Source: Methylophilus sp. DW102 (GTDB lineage: Bacteria; Pseudomonadota; Gammaproteobacteria; Burkholderiales; Methylophilaceae). Taken from it: a stretch of 64,000 bases of DNA. The translations under genes and the position numbers were made by a program. Positions 1 through 8,840 of this stretch are shown here, piece by piece (within the stretch, counting starts at the first letter, position 1; each line of letters begins with the position of its first letter). The notes beneath the pieces were generated by a model. The model ran no database searches. It was not told the origin of the DNA and worked only from the letters and a program-made list of their open reading frames with translations. The stretch lies in the NCBI RefSeq assembly GCF_037076555.1, contig NZ_AP029023.1, forward strand, positions 2,356,001 through 2,420,000, given 5' to 3'.

Positions 1-1724
1 CTCTTCGGATTGGTTTCCATATCATGCACAAAGCTGCGGTCCACCTTGATTTTGTTAAGCGGCAAACCTTGCACGTGACTCAGGCTGGAGTAACCGGTCC
101 CAAAATCATCCAGCGCCAGGGAAACACCAGTTTGCCGTAACAACTCGATATTGTTTCTGCTCACAATAAAATCCTGAAGCAAGGCAGTCTCAGTCAACTC
201 AAAGGTAATCCGTGCAGGATCGACACCACTGGCGGAGAGCATCGCCACCAGATCCTGCACCACCTTATCACTGATAATATCAAACGCCGACAGATTAAAA
301 GACAAGCCAATCTGGGCAGGCCAGGCCTGCACGGCCTGCAAGGCCTGAGAAAACAAAGTCAGCGTCAGACTGGAGATCATGCCTATACTTTCAGCCACCG
401 GGATAAATACACACGGGCTGACCATCCCCAGTGCCGGACTGTTCCAGCGCGCCAGACATTCAAAGGCGATGGTACGACCAGAGGGGATATCCACCATCGG
501 TTGAAAGACCAGGAAAAATTCTTGAACCAGATCCGCAGAACGTAACGCCCGCTCAATTTGCAGGCGGCTTTGCAGCCGTTCAAGATGACGGGCCGAAAAC
601 AGCTCGGTATGGCTGCGCCCCGTGTTCTTTGCATGGTAGAGCGCATAATCCGCATACTCATAGAGTTTCTCAGACGTATCATCCACCTCAGGAAACACCG
701 CAATACCGATAGAGGCGCTCAAATTGAATAACATCCCCTCTACGGCTACCGGCTCTTCAATCAGCGCAATCAAAGACTGACCAAGCTGCTTGAGCGCCGC
801 TTCATCGCCAGCAAAATGCTTGTGAAAGGCAAATTCGTCGCCGCCCAAGCGGTAGAAGTGAATAGGATGCTGACATCGCGGGTAATGCTTGAGACGCCGA
901 CCGATTTCCACCAGCACAAGGTCACCAATGCGGTGCCCATGTGCATCATTCACCTGCTTGAACTTGTCGAGATCAATAATGCCAATCGCAAATTTTTTGC
1001 CTTCTGTTTTCAGATGCTCCAGCGATTGCGCTTTAATCGTGGCAAAAAACTGGCGGCGGTTTGGCAGTTCAGTCAGCATGTCCACATTGGCCAGGCGCGC
1101 ATTTTCGGCGGCCAGATTTTGAGCGTGTAACGAACTGTAGACCAGGGAATCAAAGCTCTTGTTGCGGCGGTACATGGCAATCAACATGCCAATCTCAAAA
1201 ATCAGGATCATGAATGCAAATGAATGGCTATATTCAATGTCGGCATACAGCACGTAAGCAAGCGTGGTGACGATCAGCATCAGATTGTAAAGGTAGGCCG
1301 GCCGACCAAGGCTGACCAGCAGAAACGGGAAACAGATGCCATATAGCGTCATCTGCACGACCAAAAAGTAGCGGCTGTAGCCTGATGAGTCTTGCAGCAG
1401 ATGCAGGTCGCAAATCACAGTGGTGATGCCCGCCACAAGCAGCAAACTGGCGAAAAACTGCAAGCGTTTGCGAACCACATCCGTGTGCGGCTTTTCCTTG
1501 CGGTGAATAAACCAGTAGACAAACACTGCGGCCGAAACCAGCGTGAGCAAGGCAGGCACGACAAAGGACCAGACAAAGGGCTCATTACGGTGAAACACCG
1601 AGATTTGTGTCAGCATCGCCACCACTGCAGCCACAATCACTACAGGCACATAAGGCAGCAACGAAAAGTATCTGGCGTAAAGGATGTTTTCGTCAAAATG
1701 ACGGTAATATCGTAGGTCAATCAT
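1..1724 (-). CDS. Membrane GGDEF-EAL c-di-GMP enzyme, 3' end cut off
   Basis: Reading the minus strand from the ATG at 1724 gives an open frame of about 574 codons that runs off the window. The N-terminal ~190 residues are several hydrophobic helices with no extracellular sensor domain. A GGDEF domain follows (LTELPNRR near residue 216, intact RLGGDEF near 293), then an EAL domain whose signature reads ECL (FECLARW, near 423). The EAL domain keeps the catalytic Asn (FNLS), Glu (ELTET), the Asp pair (DDFGTGYSS) and Lys (KIKVDRSF). No RxxD inhibitory site precedes GGDEF. The protein should make and/or degrade cyclic di-GMP at the inner membrane. The missing part is the end of the EAL domain. 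Confidence 0.93.
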   Translation of the reverse strand, partial: MIDLRYYRHFDENILYARYFSLLPYVPVVIVAAVVAMLTQISVFHRNEPFVWSFVVPALLTLVSAAVFVYWFIHRKEKPHTDVVRKRLQFFASLLLVAGITTVICDLHLLQDSSGYSRYFLVVQMTLYGICFPFLLVSLGRPAYLYNLMLIVTTLAYVLYADIEYSHSFAFMILIFEIGMLIAMYRRNKSFDSLVYSSLHAQNLAAENARLANVDMLTELPNRRQFFATIKAQSLEHLKTEGKKFAIGIIDLDKFKQVNDAHGHRIGDLVLVEIGRRLKHYPRCQHPIHFYRLGGDEFAFHKHFAGDEAALKQLGQSLIALIEEPVAVEGMLFNLSASIGIAVFPEVDDTSEKLYEYADYALYHAKNTGRSHTELFSARHLERLQSRLQIERALRSADLVQEFFLVFQPMVDIPSGRTIAFECLARWNSPALGMVSPCVFIPVAESIGMISSLTLTLFSQALQAVQAWPAQIGLSFNLSAFDIISDKVVQDLVAMLSASGVDPARITFELTETALLQDFIVSRNNIELLRQTGVSLALDDFGTGYSSLSHVQGLPLNKIKVDRSFVHDMETNPK

Positions 1725-1779
1725 GGGTAACACATCAAAATCTCAAAATTCGGCCCTGCCGGAACAGCCGCAAACACGC

Positions 1780-1814
1780 CCTATTTGCAGCAGGTGAGTA
1801 TATTGGCAAATAGG
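1780..1814. repeat. Inverted repeat with 9-bp arms
   Basis: CCTATTTGC (1780-1788) and GCAAATAGG (1806-1814) are perfect inverted arms around a 17-base spacer. The element sits 56 bases upstream of the GGDEF-EAL start codon on the minus strand, so it could be an operator for that gene. It is not a convincing terminator because there is no T-run. Confidence 0.5.
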
Positions 1815-1849
1815 CCGGGGGTTTTGTTAAATAATGCAAAAATAGAGAG

Positions 1850-1867
1850 GATCAACCGCGGTTGATC
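1850..1867. promoter_or_regulatory. Perfect 18-bp palindrome, possible operator
   Basis: GATCAACCGCGGTTGATC is fully self-complementary and has no spacer. It lies about 125 bases upstream of the GGDEF-EAL gene and 355 bases upstream of the GntR gene. A spacerless palindrome of this length is typical of a dimeric regulator site, but the binding protein is unknown. Confidence 0.4.
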
Positions 1868-2222
1868 TGGATGCATCCAGCCCGGCAACTGCTTTTGCCA
1901 TGCTGGACACGACTTGCTATGTTTATTTACCGAAGATTTCGTATCACGAATGTCCGGTTTTTTTGAGAATCAGGCAACAAGCGATGCAACCCTGGCCATC
2001 GAAGCCGTTGCAATCAGCCCTGTTCCCTTGATGAATGACCCAACCCGAATTAACGCCTGTCATTATAAAAGCGATGCCCGCAATTACTCATAGCCCAATC
2101 GGACTATTCAAGCCAGGTGCACGTAAAATGCAGGCGTAGTGACCACGCATACGTAGTGTAACGGTTGCCGAAAGGCCATTATCCAAGTATCTTTAATCGC
2201 ATCCCCAGTCAGATTCAAGGTC

Positions 2223-2921
2223 ATGATCAAAAAAGAAAAACCTGCAAAAAGCTCTACTGTCGACGCTTTGTATAGCCAGCTCAAGCAAAAAATTATTTCT
2301 TTTGAGCTCTATCCGGGCACGCGCATTACCGAACTGGCGCTGGCAGAGATGTTTGGTGTCAGCCGCACGCCGATCCGGCAGGCGCTGCAACGTCTGGAAA
2401 TAGAGGGTTTTTTGAGCATACGTCCCAAGCAGGGTTGCTTTATCCGTGAGCTGGATGTGAACGAACTGATGGAGTATTACGAGGCACGCATCGCTCTGGA
2501 GTTGCTCATCGTCGAATCTGCGGTCAACGCCATGAGTGACAAGCAAGTGGAGCAGATGATGGCACTGTGGCAGCCGGAGAAGCATGATGCGGAATTACAG
2601 ATGGGTATAGACCTTGGCGAAAAAGATGAGTCTTTTCATGTCGGGCTGGCCCTGGCCAGTGACAAACCAGTGCTGGCCTCGATTTTAAAAAACATTAACC
2701 ACCGCATCCGCGTCATTCGTCGCCTGGACCTGAACGCTGACAATCGTAGCCAGCGCACCTATAAAGAGCATTATGAGATACTGCAGCTCATTAAAGAGCG
2801 CGACACGACCAAGGCCAAACAAGCCATGAAGCGACATATCCAGCGCAGTCGAGAATTCGCTAAAACCCTGACGCTGACTGCCTTGGCACGGCAAAAGTTC
2901 TTATCCACCCCCTCTGCCTGA
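2223..2921 (+). CDS. GntR-family (FCD) transcriptional regulator
   Basis: A 232-residue regulator of the FadR/VanR group. Residues 10-75 form the winged helix (SRTPIRQALQRLE is the recognition region) and 80-220 the all-helical FCD effector domain. The FCD metal ligands are present: Asp135 and His139 (DESFH), His183 (KEHYEIL) and His205 (RHIQRS). It therefore probably binds a small carboxylate through a metal. It is transcribed toward the AtzG/E/H-like genes 100 bases downstream, so it is the natural candidate for binding the TTGTATACA boxes at 2976 and 5123. The ATG at 2223 has only a weak AAGG in front of it, placed very close. Confidence 0.92.
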   Translation: MIKKEKPAKSSTVDALYSQLKQKIISFELYPGTRITELALAEMFGVSRTPIRQALQRLEIEGFLSIRPKQGCFIRELDVNELMEYYEARIALELLIVESAVNAMSDKQVEQMMALWQPEKHDAELQMGIDLGEKDESFHVGLALASDKPVLASILKNINHRIRVIRRLDLNADNRSQRTYKEHYEILQLIKERDTTKAKQAMKRHIQRSREFAKTLTLTALARQKFLSTPSA

Positions 2922-2971
2922 CCGCCTGAAAGCCACCCAGTCCGCCGCACTGGTACGGCACTTGCTTGGCT

Positions 2972-2993
2972 TTTGTTGTATACAATATTGCAT
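2972..2993. promoter_or_regulatory. Operator box 1 (TTGTATACAA) before the AtzG-like gene
   Basis: The perfect palindrome TTGTATACAA at 2976-2985 lies inside a 22-base block that recurs with 19 of 22 matches at 5119-5140. The block begins TTTGTTGTATACA and ends GCAT. It ends 29 bases before the AtzG-like start codon. It is likely the site of the adjacent GntR regulator and may overlap the -10 region (TATACA). The function is inferred from symmetry, recurrence and position. Confidence 0.65.
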
Positions 2994-3022
2994 ATCAAAA
3001 AAACCTCACCAAGGAGTTTGCT

Positions 3023-3235
3023 TTGTCACACGCCATGCTGCAAGACACCGAAATCACACCGGCATTTGTTGCCAGCCAATTGCAATTACAGGGTATCACG
3101 CTTGACGAACAGGACCTGCTGCAAACCACGCAACATTACCGCTTGCTATTCAGCCATGCCGAACGTGTCATGAGTTGGCCGCTGGACGAGCACATTGAGC
3201 CCGCACCAGAGTTTCGCCCACAGGCAGCGAGCTAA
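3023..3235 (+). CDS. AtzG/HpxX-like small subunit (DUF4089)
   Basis: A 70-residue helical protein of the DUF4089 family. In Pseudomonas sp. ADP the family member AtzG is the structural partner of the amidase AtzE, a relation derived from GatC-GatA. In Klebsiella the relative is HpxX. I chose the TTG at 3023 because AAGGAG (3011-3016) lies six bases before it. The first ATG (3035) is 18 bases from that site, and upstream codons would overlap the operator. The stop is five bases before the AtzE-like gene, so the two are co-translated. The Trp-Pro-Leu turn (SWPLDE) fits the family. Confidence 0.85.
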   Translation: MSHAMLQDTEITPAFVASQLQLQGITLDEQDLLQTTQHYRLLFSHAERVMSWPLDEHIEPAPEFRPQAAS

Positions 3236-3240
3236 GCGCC

Positions 3241-4590
3241 ATGGATGGAACTCAGAATGCAATCGAGATTGCCAACGCAATCCGCCTGGGAACCGTCTCA
3301 GCCCTGCGCGTGACCGAGGCGGCGCTGGCCGACATTGCGCGCCATGATGGCCGCTACAACAGCTTTACCACCGTAACTGCGGGGCGTGCGTTGCAAGAGG
3401 CCGCGGCCGTGGATGCGGCACGTGCCCGTGGCGAACTGCTGCCACCCCTGGCGGGCGTGCCGTATGCGGTGAAAAACCTGTTTGATATTGCAGGGTTGCC
3501 TACCCTGGCCGGGGCCAAAATCAACCAAAGTCATGCCCCCGCCAGCACCGATGCGCAGCTAGTGCAGGCCATGCAGCGAGCGGGAGCCATCTTGCTCGGC
3601 GCGCTCAATATGGATGAGTATGCCTATGGCTTCACCACAGAAAACCACCATTTTGGCCCCACCCGCAATCCGCATGACCCGACACGTAGCGCTGGCGGCT
3701 CTTCTGGCGGTTCAGCCGCCGCCGTCGCTGCCGGGCTGGTGCCGCTTACGCTAGGCTCAGACACCAATGGCTCAGTACGGGTGCCCTCGTCCATGTGCGG
3801 CCTGTTTGGCCTCAAACCGACGTATGGCGCACTCTCATTGGACGGCATGTTTCCGTTTGTGCACAGTTTTGATCATGCCGGGATTTTTGCGCGCTCCGCG
3901 CAAGACTTGTTGCTTTGCTTTGACGTGCTGCAAGGCAACCCCAGCGCGGACGCAACGCCACGATTAGTCTCAGACACGCCACGCCTCGCCCGCCTGGGCG
4001 GCTATTTTGAGCAAGGCGATGCGCAAGCACAGGCCGCCGTCGCCGCCGTGTGCCACGCCTTGCAGGTGACGCAAGTGGTCGAGTTACCCGAAGTGGCGCG
4101 CGCCCGCTCAGCCGCCTATCTGATTACCGCCAGTGAAGGCGGCAACCGCCACCTGACCCGCTTGCGCATACAGGCCGCTGACTTTGACCCGCTGACTCGC
4201 CCCAGGCTGGCGGCAGGCACCACGCTACCAGCCGCCTGGTATCTGCAGGCACAACGCCTGCGGCGCTGGTTTTTTGAGCAAGCCATGCAAGTGTTTGCGA
4301 GCACGGATGTGCTGATTGCACCGGCCACCCCTTGCTGCGCGCAACCGCTGGGGCAAGAAGACATGGTGATCAACGGCAACCGTATGCCGTTGCGACCCAA
4401 CATGGGCATGTTTACCCAGCCGATTTCGTTTATTGGCTTGCCTGTCGTCGCGGTGCCTGTGCATTTGCCCGGCCAGCTGCCGATTGCGGTACAACTGATA
4501 GGTGCGCCCGGCAAGGAGGCGCAGCTGCTGCAACTGGCACACCATTTACAGTCGTTGTCAGTCTGCCAGTCTCCCGTGGTTAGAAACTGA
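3241..4590 (+). CDS. AtzE/HpxY-like amidase (amidase signature family)
   Basis: A 449-residue cytoplasmic amidase. The Ser-cisSer-Lys triad is readable as Lys78 (AVKNLFDIAG), Ser154 (GGSSGGSAAA) and Ser178 (SDTNGSVRVPSS). Full-length AtzE with AtzG removes ammonia from 1-carboxybiuret in s-triazine breakdown. HpxY, from the same subfamily, belongs to a purine (oxalurate) operon. The order AtzG-AtzE-AtzH and the allophanate hydrolase genes 3 kb downstream favour a ureido compound feeding allophanate, but no cyanuric acid hydrolase (AtzD) is in the window. The exact substrate is therefore open. GC is higher than in the flanking accessory genes. Confidence 0.88.
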   Translation: MDGTQNAIEIANAIRLGTVSALRVTEAALADIARHDGRYNSFTTVTAGRALQEAAAVDAARARGELLPPLAGVPYAVKNLFDIAGLPTLAGAKINQSHAPASTDAQLVQAMQRAGAILLGALNMDEYAYGFTTENHHFGPTRNPHDPTRSAGGSSGGSAAAVAAGLVPLTLGSDTNGSVRVPSSMCGLFGLKPTYGALSLDGMFPFVHSFDHAGIFARSAQDLLLCFDVLQGNPSADATPRLVSDTPRLARLGGYFEQGDAQAQAAVAAVCHALQVTQVVELPEVARARSAAYLITASEGGNRHLTRLRIQAADFDPLTRPRLAAGTTLPAAWYLQAQRLRRWFFEQAMQVFASTDVLIAPATPCCAQPLGQEDMVINGNRMPLRPNMGMFTQPISFIGLPVVAVPVHLPGQLPIAVQLIGAPGKEAQLLQLAHHLQSLSVCQSPVVRN

Positions 4591-4604
4591 TACAGAGGTG
4601 ACCC

Positions 4605-4973
4605 ATGCTGATTAATCATCCCCCTGTCCTCGCCGAAGTCACAGCGGTATTTGCTGACTACGAACGTGCCCTGGTCAACAATGACGTACAAGCCCTGATC
4701 CATTTCTTTTGGCAAAGCCCTCTCGCCGTGCGCTATGGCGCTGCCGAAAACCTGTATGGCTGGGAGCAGATTGTCGCCTTCAGAAAACAACGCACGCCCC
4801 CGCCGCCACGCACCCTGTTTAATACGGTCATCACCACCTATGGCCTTGACTATGCCAACGCCAGCACCGAGTTTAGGCGCGACAATGGCACAGGCCGGCA
4901 AAGCCAGAGTTGGATACGCACTGAACAAGGCTGGAAAATCGCAGCGGCGCATGTGTCCCTGATGCCGGACTAA
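4605..4973 (+). CDS. AtzH/HpxZ-like protein (DUF3225, NTF2/SnoaL fold)
   Basis: A 122-residue protein of the DUF3225 family, whose members are annotated AtzH (cyanuric acid pathway) or HpxZ (oxalurate operon). The sequence suits a single cone-shaped SnoaL-like domain: an N-terminal helix pair, the FFWQSP and VRYG segments, and C-terminal strands ending WKIAAAHVSLMP. It begins 14 bases after the amidase stop with an AGAGGTG ribosome site, so it is the third gene of the operon. In the s-triazine pathway the family is thought to act on the carboxylated urea product of AtzE. That role is carried over here by homology only. Confidence 0.85.
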   Translation: MLINHPPVLAEVTAVFADYERALVNNDVQALIHFFWQSPLAVRYGAAENLYGWEQIVAFRKQRTPPPPRTLFNTVITTYGLDYANASTEFRRDNGTGRQSQSWIRTEQGWKIAAAHVSLMPD

Positions 4974-4976
4974 TGC

Positions 4977-4993
4977 GCTCGCTTGGTGCGAGC
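4977..4993 (+). terminator. Weak hairpin after the AtzH-like gene
   Basis: GCTCGC and GCGAGC form a six-pair stem around TTGGT, four bases after the stop codon, followed a little later by CTCTTTT. It may attenuate read-through between the two halves of the cluster, which would fit the second operator box and promoter region beyond it. Confidence 0.4.
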
Positions 4994-5118
4994 CGCACTC
5001 TTTTGGCGAGCACTGGCTGATTTTCCGCATCCAGACCAAGCAGATTAAAAAATAATTCCCTTGTTTTAAAAGCCTTTTTTTCAACCAGGCATAGACGCAA
5101 CTCAGGCATGTGATTTGC

Positions 5119-5140
5119 TTTGTTGTATACATTGATGCAT
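5119..5140. promoter_or_regulatory. Operator box 2 (TTGTATACAT) before the cysteine hydrolase
   Basis: This is a near copy of the block at 2972-2993: identical through TTTGTTGTATACA and in the closing GCAT, with three differences between. The palindromic core is TTGTATACAT at 5123-5132. It lies 18 bases before the chosen start of the cysteine hydrolase, with a TATAAA at 5143-5148. The shared box implies that both halves of the cluster answer to the same regulator, most likely the GntR protein at 2223. Confidence 0.65.
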
Positions 5141-5158
5141 TTTATAAAGTCCTTTCAG

Positions 5159-5842
5159 ATGATCGCCACCCTGCAAACAGTCACCGTCCCAGCCACGCCC
5201 GAAGCTTTTGTCTTTGATCCTGCACGCACTGCACTCATGCTCATCGATATGCAACGCGACTTCATTGAAGAAGGAGGCTTTGGGCAAAGTCTGGGCAATG
5301 ATGTGCGTTTGCTCAAAGCGGCAATTGCCCCCTGCCAGGCCGTGTTGGCGGCGGCCAGGGCGCAGGGCATGCTAGTAATCCATACCCGTGAAGGCCACCG
5401 ACCAGACATGTCTGACGCCTTTCCAGCCAAAGTGGACCGGGGCGCGCCAAAACTGCGCATCGGCGATCAGGGGCCCATGGGGCGTATCCTGATTCGTGGC
5501 GAACCGGGGCACGAGATTATCCCGGCGCTGTCACCCATCGCTGGCGAACCCATTATCGACAAGCCAGGCAAAGGCGCCTTTTATGCCACCGACCTCGAAC
5601 TGCTATTACGCAAGCGCAACATTGAAGCGCTGATTGTCTGTGGCGTGACGACCGAAGTCTGCGTGCATACCACGGTGCGCGAAGCCAATGACCGCGGTTT
5701 CCGTTGCCTGATTCCTGGCGATTGTTGCGCCTCATACCACCCCGAATTTCACGCCGTCAGCCTGCGCATGTTTGCCGCCCAAGGCGCGATTTTTGGCTGG
5801 GTCACCGATAGCCTGCCACTGGTACACGCATTGCAAAAATAA
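5159..5842 (+). CDS. Isochorismatase-like cysteine hydrolase, probable biuret hydrolase
   Basis: A 227-residue cysteine hydrolase of the isochorismatase-like fold. The triad is Asp30 (LIDMQRDF), Lys135 (IDKPGKGAF) and Cys168 (TTEVCVHTT). The cis-peptide neighbourhood (CGVTTEVC) is intact. As I recall the published biuret hydrolase BiuH triad (D36, K142, C175), the spacing here is nearly the same. Because an allophanate hydrolase lies downstream, biuret to allophanate plus ammonia is the best guess. Ureidoacrylate (RutB-type) or another N-carbamoyl amide are alternatives. The ATG at 5159 is chosen because earlier codons overlap the operator box; its ribosome site is weak. Confidence 0.82.
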   Translation: MIATLQTVTVPATPEAFVFDPARTALMLIDMQRDFIEEGGFGQSLGNDVRLLKAAIAPCQAVLAAARAQGMLVIHTREGHRPDMSDAFPAKVDRGAPKLRIGDQGPMGRILIRGEPGHEIIPALSPIAGEPIIDKPGKGAFYATDLELLLRKRNIEALIVCGVTTEVCVHTTVREANDRGFRCLIPGDCCASYHPEFHAVSLRMFAAQGAIFGWVTDSLPLVHALQK

Positions 5843-5876
5843 TCAGGCATCCCGCCATTTGAGGAGAATCCCCATC

Positions 5877-7439
5877 ATGAAAACCGCTTCAGGCATCAAA
5901 CTCTGGTCACCGGGCGACTGGAACGCGCTCTTTGGTTTTGGCACCAATATTCTGGTCAATCTGCTGGTGCTCACCGGCCTGCTCAGGTTTGTGCTCAAAA
6001 TGCCGGACGAGATGGTGTTCGGCCGCATCCTGCCGGCCACCGGGCTCATGCTGTTTCTGAGCACCATGTATTACGCCTGGCTCGCCTATCAACTCGCCAG
6101 GCAGACCGGTCGCAATGATGTGTGTGCGCTGCCGTCTGGCGTCAGCGTACCGCACATGTTTGTGGTGGTGTTTGTGATCATGCTACCCATCTCGCTGGTC
6201 AGTGGCGACCCGGTCAAAGGCTGGGAGGCCGGACTGGCCTGGGTGTTTATCCAGAGCTTTGTGCTGATGCTGGGCGGCTTTATTGCGCCGGTGATCCGCA
6301 AAATCACCCCACGTGCCGCCTTATTGGGCACGCTGGCAGGCGTCTCCGTCGCGTTTATCAGTTTGCGCCCGGCGCTGGAGATGTTCATGACGCCCATGGT
6401 AGGCGTGGTCTGCTTCGCCATTATTCTGGCCAGCTGGTTTGGCGGCGTGCGCTATTTCAAAGGCATCCCGGCCGGGCTGGTGGCGATTGCCGCCGGGACG
6501 CTCATCGCCTGGGGTTCTCACCTGTTCGGGCTCGATTATGCCCACATGAGCCTGAATCACGTCAGCGCCGCCCTTGCCAACTTTGGCTTTTCCATCCCGC
6601 TACCCGCCATCAACCATGTGTTTTCAGGCTTTGAATTTTTAGGTGTGATTCTGGTCACCGCCATCCCGTTTGGCATTTATGACCTGGTTGAGGCAATGGA
6701 CAACGTTGAGAGCGCCGCCGCCGGTGGTGACAGCTTTCCGACAACAAGGGTGTTGACGGCCGACGGCGTGATCAGCCTGATTGGCTGCCTGATGGGCAAC
6801 CCATTTATCAATGCGGTCTACATTGGGCATCCCGGCTGGAAGGCCATGGGCGGCCGCATCGGCTACTCAGCGGCGACCGGGATCATCGTTTTGCTGCTTT
6901 CCTGGCTGGGCATCATCGCCCTCATGGCCTCCTTGATTCCGGTGGTCGCCATTTCGCCTATCTTGCTCTATATCGGCATGCTGATTGGCGCACAAGCATT
7001 TCAAGAAACGCCCAAGAGCCACGCGCCTGCCATTATTCTGGCCTTTTTGCCACATGTTGCGGCCTGGGGGAAATTGCAAATTGACAACGTCCTCGCCGTC
7101 GCTGGCACCAATGCCGCCACCTTGGGGCTGGATAAACTCGGCCAGGTGGGCGTGCTCTACCACGGGCTGGAGGTGCTGGGTGGTGGCGCCATTTTAGGCG
7201 GCTTGATGCTGGGTGCGATTGCCGCCCTGGTCATAGACCGCAAACTGGCAAAAGCCGCTGGCTTTGCACTGGCAGCGGCGCTGTTTACTTTTTTTGGCCT
7301 CATGCATGGCGAGGCGATCGGCATTGGCCAATCGCTACCGATTGCCGCCAGTTATCTGGTGGTGGCGATCATGCTGTGGCTAAGCAGTAAATATGCGCGC
7401 ATTGAGGCCTTGCCCACCGGCCTCAGCAGCCAGCACTAA
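5877..7439 (+). CDS. NCS2/AzgA-like permease for a purine-like or ureido compound
   Basis: A 520-residue inner-membrane protein with about 12-14 hydrophobic helices, resembling the xanthine/uracil/AzgA permease group. It has an N-terminal NILVNLLVLTGLL helix, an internal PSGVSVPHMF segment and a DLVEAMDNVESA stretch resembling the substrate-site helix of this superfamily. GAGGAG at 5861-5866 fixes the ATG at 5877. It lies 34 bases after the cysteine hydrolase and 23-44 bases before the allophanate hydrolase gene, so it most likely imports the substrate that the cluster degrades. The substrate cannot be read from the sequence. Confidence 0.83.
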   Translation: MKTASGIKLWSPGDWNALFGFGTNILVNLLVLTGLLRFVLKMPDEMVFGRILPATGLMLFLSTMYYAWLAYQLARQTGRNDVCALPSGVSVPHMFVVVFVIMLPISLVSGDPVKGWEAGLAWVFIQSFVLMLGGFIAPVIRKITPRAALLGTLAGVSVAFISLRPALEMFMTPMVGVVCFAIILASWFGGVRYFKGIPAGLVAIAAGTLIAWGSHLFGLDYAHMSLNHVSAALANFGFSIPLPAINHVFSGFEFLGVILVTAIPFGIYDLVEAMDNVESAAAGGDSFPTTRVLTADGVISLIGCLMGNPFINAVYIGHPGWKAMGGRIGYSAATGIIVLLLSWLGIIALMASLIPVVAISPILLYIGMLIGAQAFQETPKSHAPAIILAFLPHVAAWGKLQIDNVLAVAGTNAATLGLDKLGQVGVLYHGLEVLGGGAILGGLMLGAIAALVIDRKLAKAAGFALAAALFTFFGLMHGEAIGIGQSLPIAASYLVVAIMLWLSSKYARIEALPTGLSSQH

Positions 7440-7462
7440 CCCCGTGCCAGCCACCCCGACCA

Positions 7463-8812
7463 ATGCCGGAGCCCTGCCCCCACATGAATTTGAACATTTC
7501 GCATCTGAGCGCCGCTTATCGCGCTGGCAGCCTGAAACCCAGCCAGCTGGTCCGGCAGCTGGCAGAAAAAATCCATGCCGAAGATACGCACCATATCTGG
7601 ATTGACCGGATCAGCCTGGAAGAGATGCTGATCTACGCCTGCCAACTGGAGGCGATGGACCCGACCAGCCTGCCTTTGTACGGCATCCCGTTTGCCATCA
7701 AAGACAATATCGACCTGGCCGGATATCCTACCACGGCCGCTTGCCCGGACTTTGCCAACACGGCCGACCAACATGCCACGGTGGTCAGAAAACTGATTGC
7801 CGCGGGCGCGATCCCGGTCGGCAAAACCAATCTGGATCAATTTGCCACCGGCCTGGTCGGCGTACGCTCGCCGTATGGCGCCTGCAAAAACAGCATTGAT
7901 CCTGACTACATTTCCGGCGGCTCCAGTTCGGGTTCTGCCGTGGCAGTTGCGCTGGGCATGGCCAGTTTTAGCCTGGGCACAGACACGGCAGGTTCTGGAC
8001 GGATCCCGGCCGCGTTTAACAATCTGGTTGGCATCAAACCGACCTGCGGCCTGCTTAGCACGCATGGGGTGGTGCCGGCCTGCCGTTCACTCGATTGCGT
8101 CTCTATTTTTGCCGGTACCGCCGAAGAGGCACGCGCCGTGTTGCAAGTCGCGCAAGGAGAAGACCACGAGGATGCCTATTCACGGCGGGCACCCGCGCAG
8201 GCAGTGCACACTTTTCCACCCCGCTTTCGCTTTGGCGTGCCCCGGACTGAGCAACTGAATTTTTTTGGCAACCCCGAGACGCCCGCGTTGTTTGCCCACG
8301 CCGTACAAGCACTGACCGCGATAGGCGGGCAAGCCGTCGAAATAGATTTTTCGGTATTTCTCAACACGGCGCGCTTGCTTTATGAGGGCGCCATCGTCGC
8401 CGAGCGCTATGCCGCCATCCAGCCCTTTATTGAATCACACGCAGAGGCCATGCACCCGGTGACGCGTAGCATCATTCAGGGGGCCAGCAAATTCAGTGCA
8501 GCCGACGCCTATGCCACGCTATACCAGCTCAAAGCCAACCAGGCGCAGGCCCAGCAATGCTGGGATGAGGTTGACCTGCTGGTCACGCCGACGGCAGGCA
8601 CGATTTACACCATACAAGAAGTGGAACAGGACCCGATCCAGACTAATAGCAACCTGGGCTATTACACCAACTTTATGAACCTGCTGGATTTGTCTGCTAT
8701 CGCCCTCCCGGCTGGATTCCAGCACAACGGCCTGCCGTTTGGCATTACGCTCTGCTCACCGGCTTTTCATGACCTTGCGCTGGTTGAACTGGCGCAACGG
8801 CTAGGCCGCTAA
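7463..8812 (+). CDS. atzF: Allophanate hydrolase, amidase domain only (AtzF-N)
   Basis: A 449-residue (or 442 if started at ATG 7484) amidase-signature protein that matches the N-terminal two thirds of AtzF/DUR1 allophanate hydrolases. Counted from 7484 the triad is Lys73 (AIKDNIDLAG), Ser147 (GGSSSGSA) and Ser171 (GTDTAGSGRIP). Allophanate hydrolases use the GTDTAGSGR form rather than the GGS form of GatA. The domain deaminates allophanate to N-carboxycarbamate. The usual protein is about 600 residues with a fused C-terminal domain; here it stops after AQRLGR and that domain is the next gene. Neither start has a clear ribosome site, so translation may be coupled to the permease. Confidence 0.9.
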   Translation: MPEPCPHMNLNISHLSAAYRAGSLKPSQLVRQLAEKIHAEDTHHIWIDRISLEEMLIYACQLEAMDPTSLPLYGIPFAIKDNIDLAGYPTTAACPDFANTADQHATVVRKLIAAGAIPVGKTNLDQFATGLVGVRSPYGACKNSIDPDYISGGSSSGSAVAVALGMASFSLGTDTAGSGRIPAAFNNLVGIKPTCGLLSTHGVVPACRSLDCVSIFAGTAEEARAVLQVAQGEDHEDAYSRRAPAQAVHTFPPRFRFGVPRTEQLNFFGNPETPALFAHAVQALTAIGGQAVEIDFSVFLNTARLLYEGAIVAERYAAIQPFIESHAEAMHPVTRSIIQGASKFSAADAYATLYQLKANQAQAQQCWDEVDLLVTPTAGTIYTIQEVEQDPIQTNSNLGYYTNFMNLLDLSAIALPAGFQHNGLPFGITLCSPAFHDLALVELAQRLGR

Positions 8813-8840
8813 CCGCGCTAAAAAATACAAGGAAACACGC

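Larger units (their letters stand above)
1725..2222. other. Gene-free stretch between the GGDEF-EAL and GntR genes
   Basis: About 500 bases without a credible gene. It must hold the divergent promoters of the minus-strand GGDEF-EAL gene and the plus-strand GntR gene. Two symmetrical elements lie in its left part (1780-1814 and 1850-1867). The right part shows nothing I can name, and no TTGTATACA box like those at 2976 and 5123. Confidence 0.6.
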
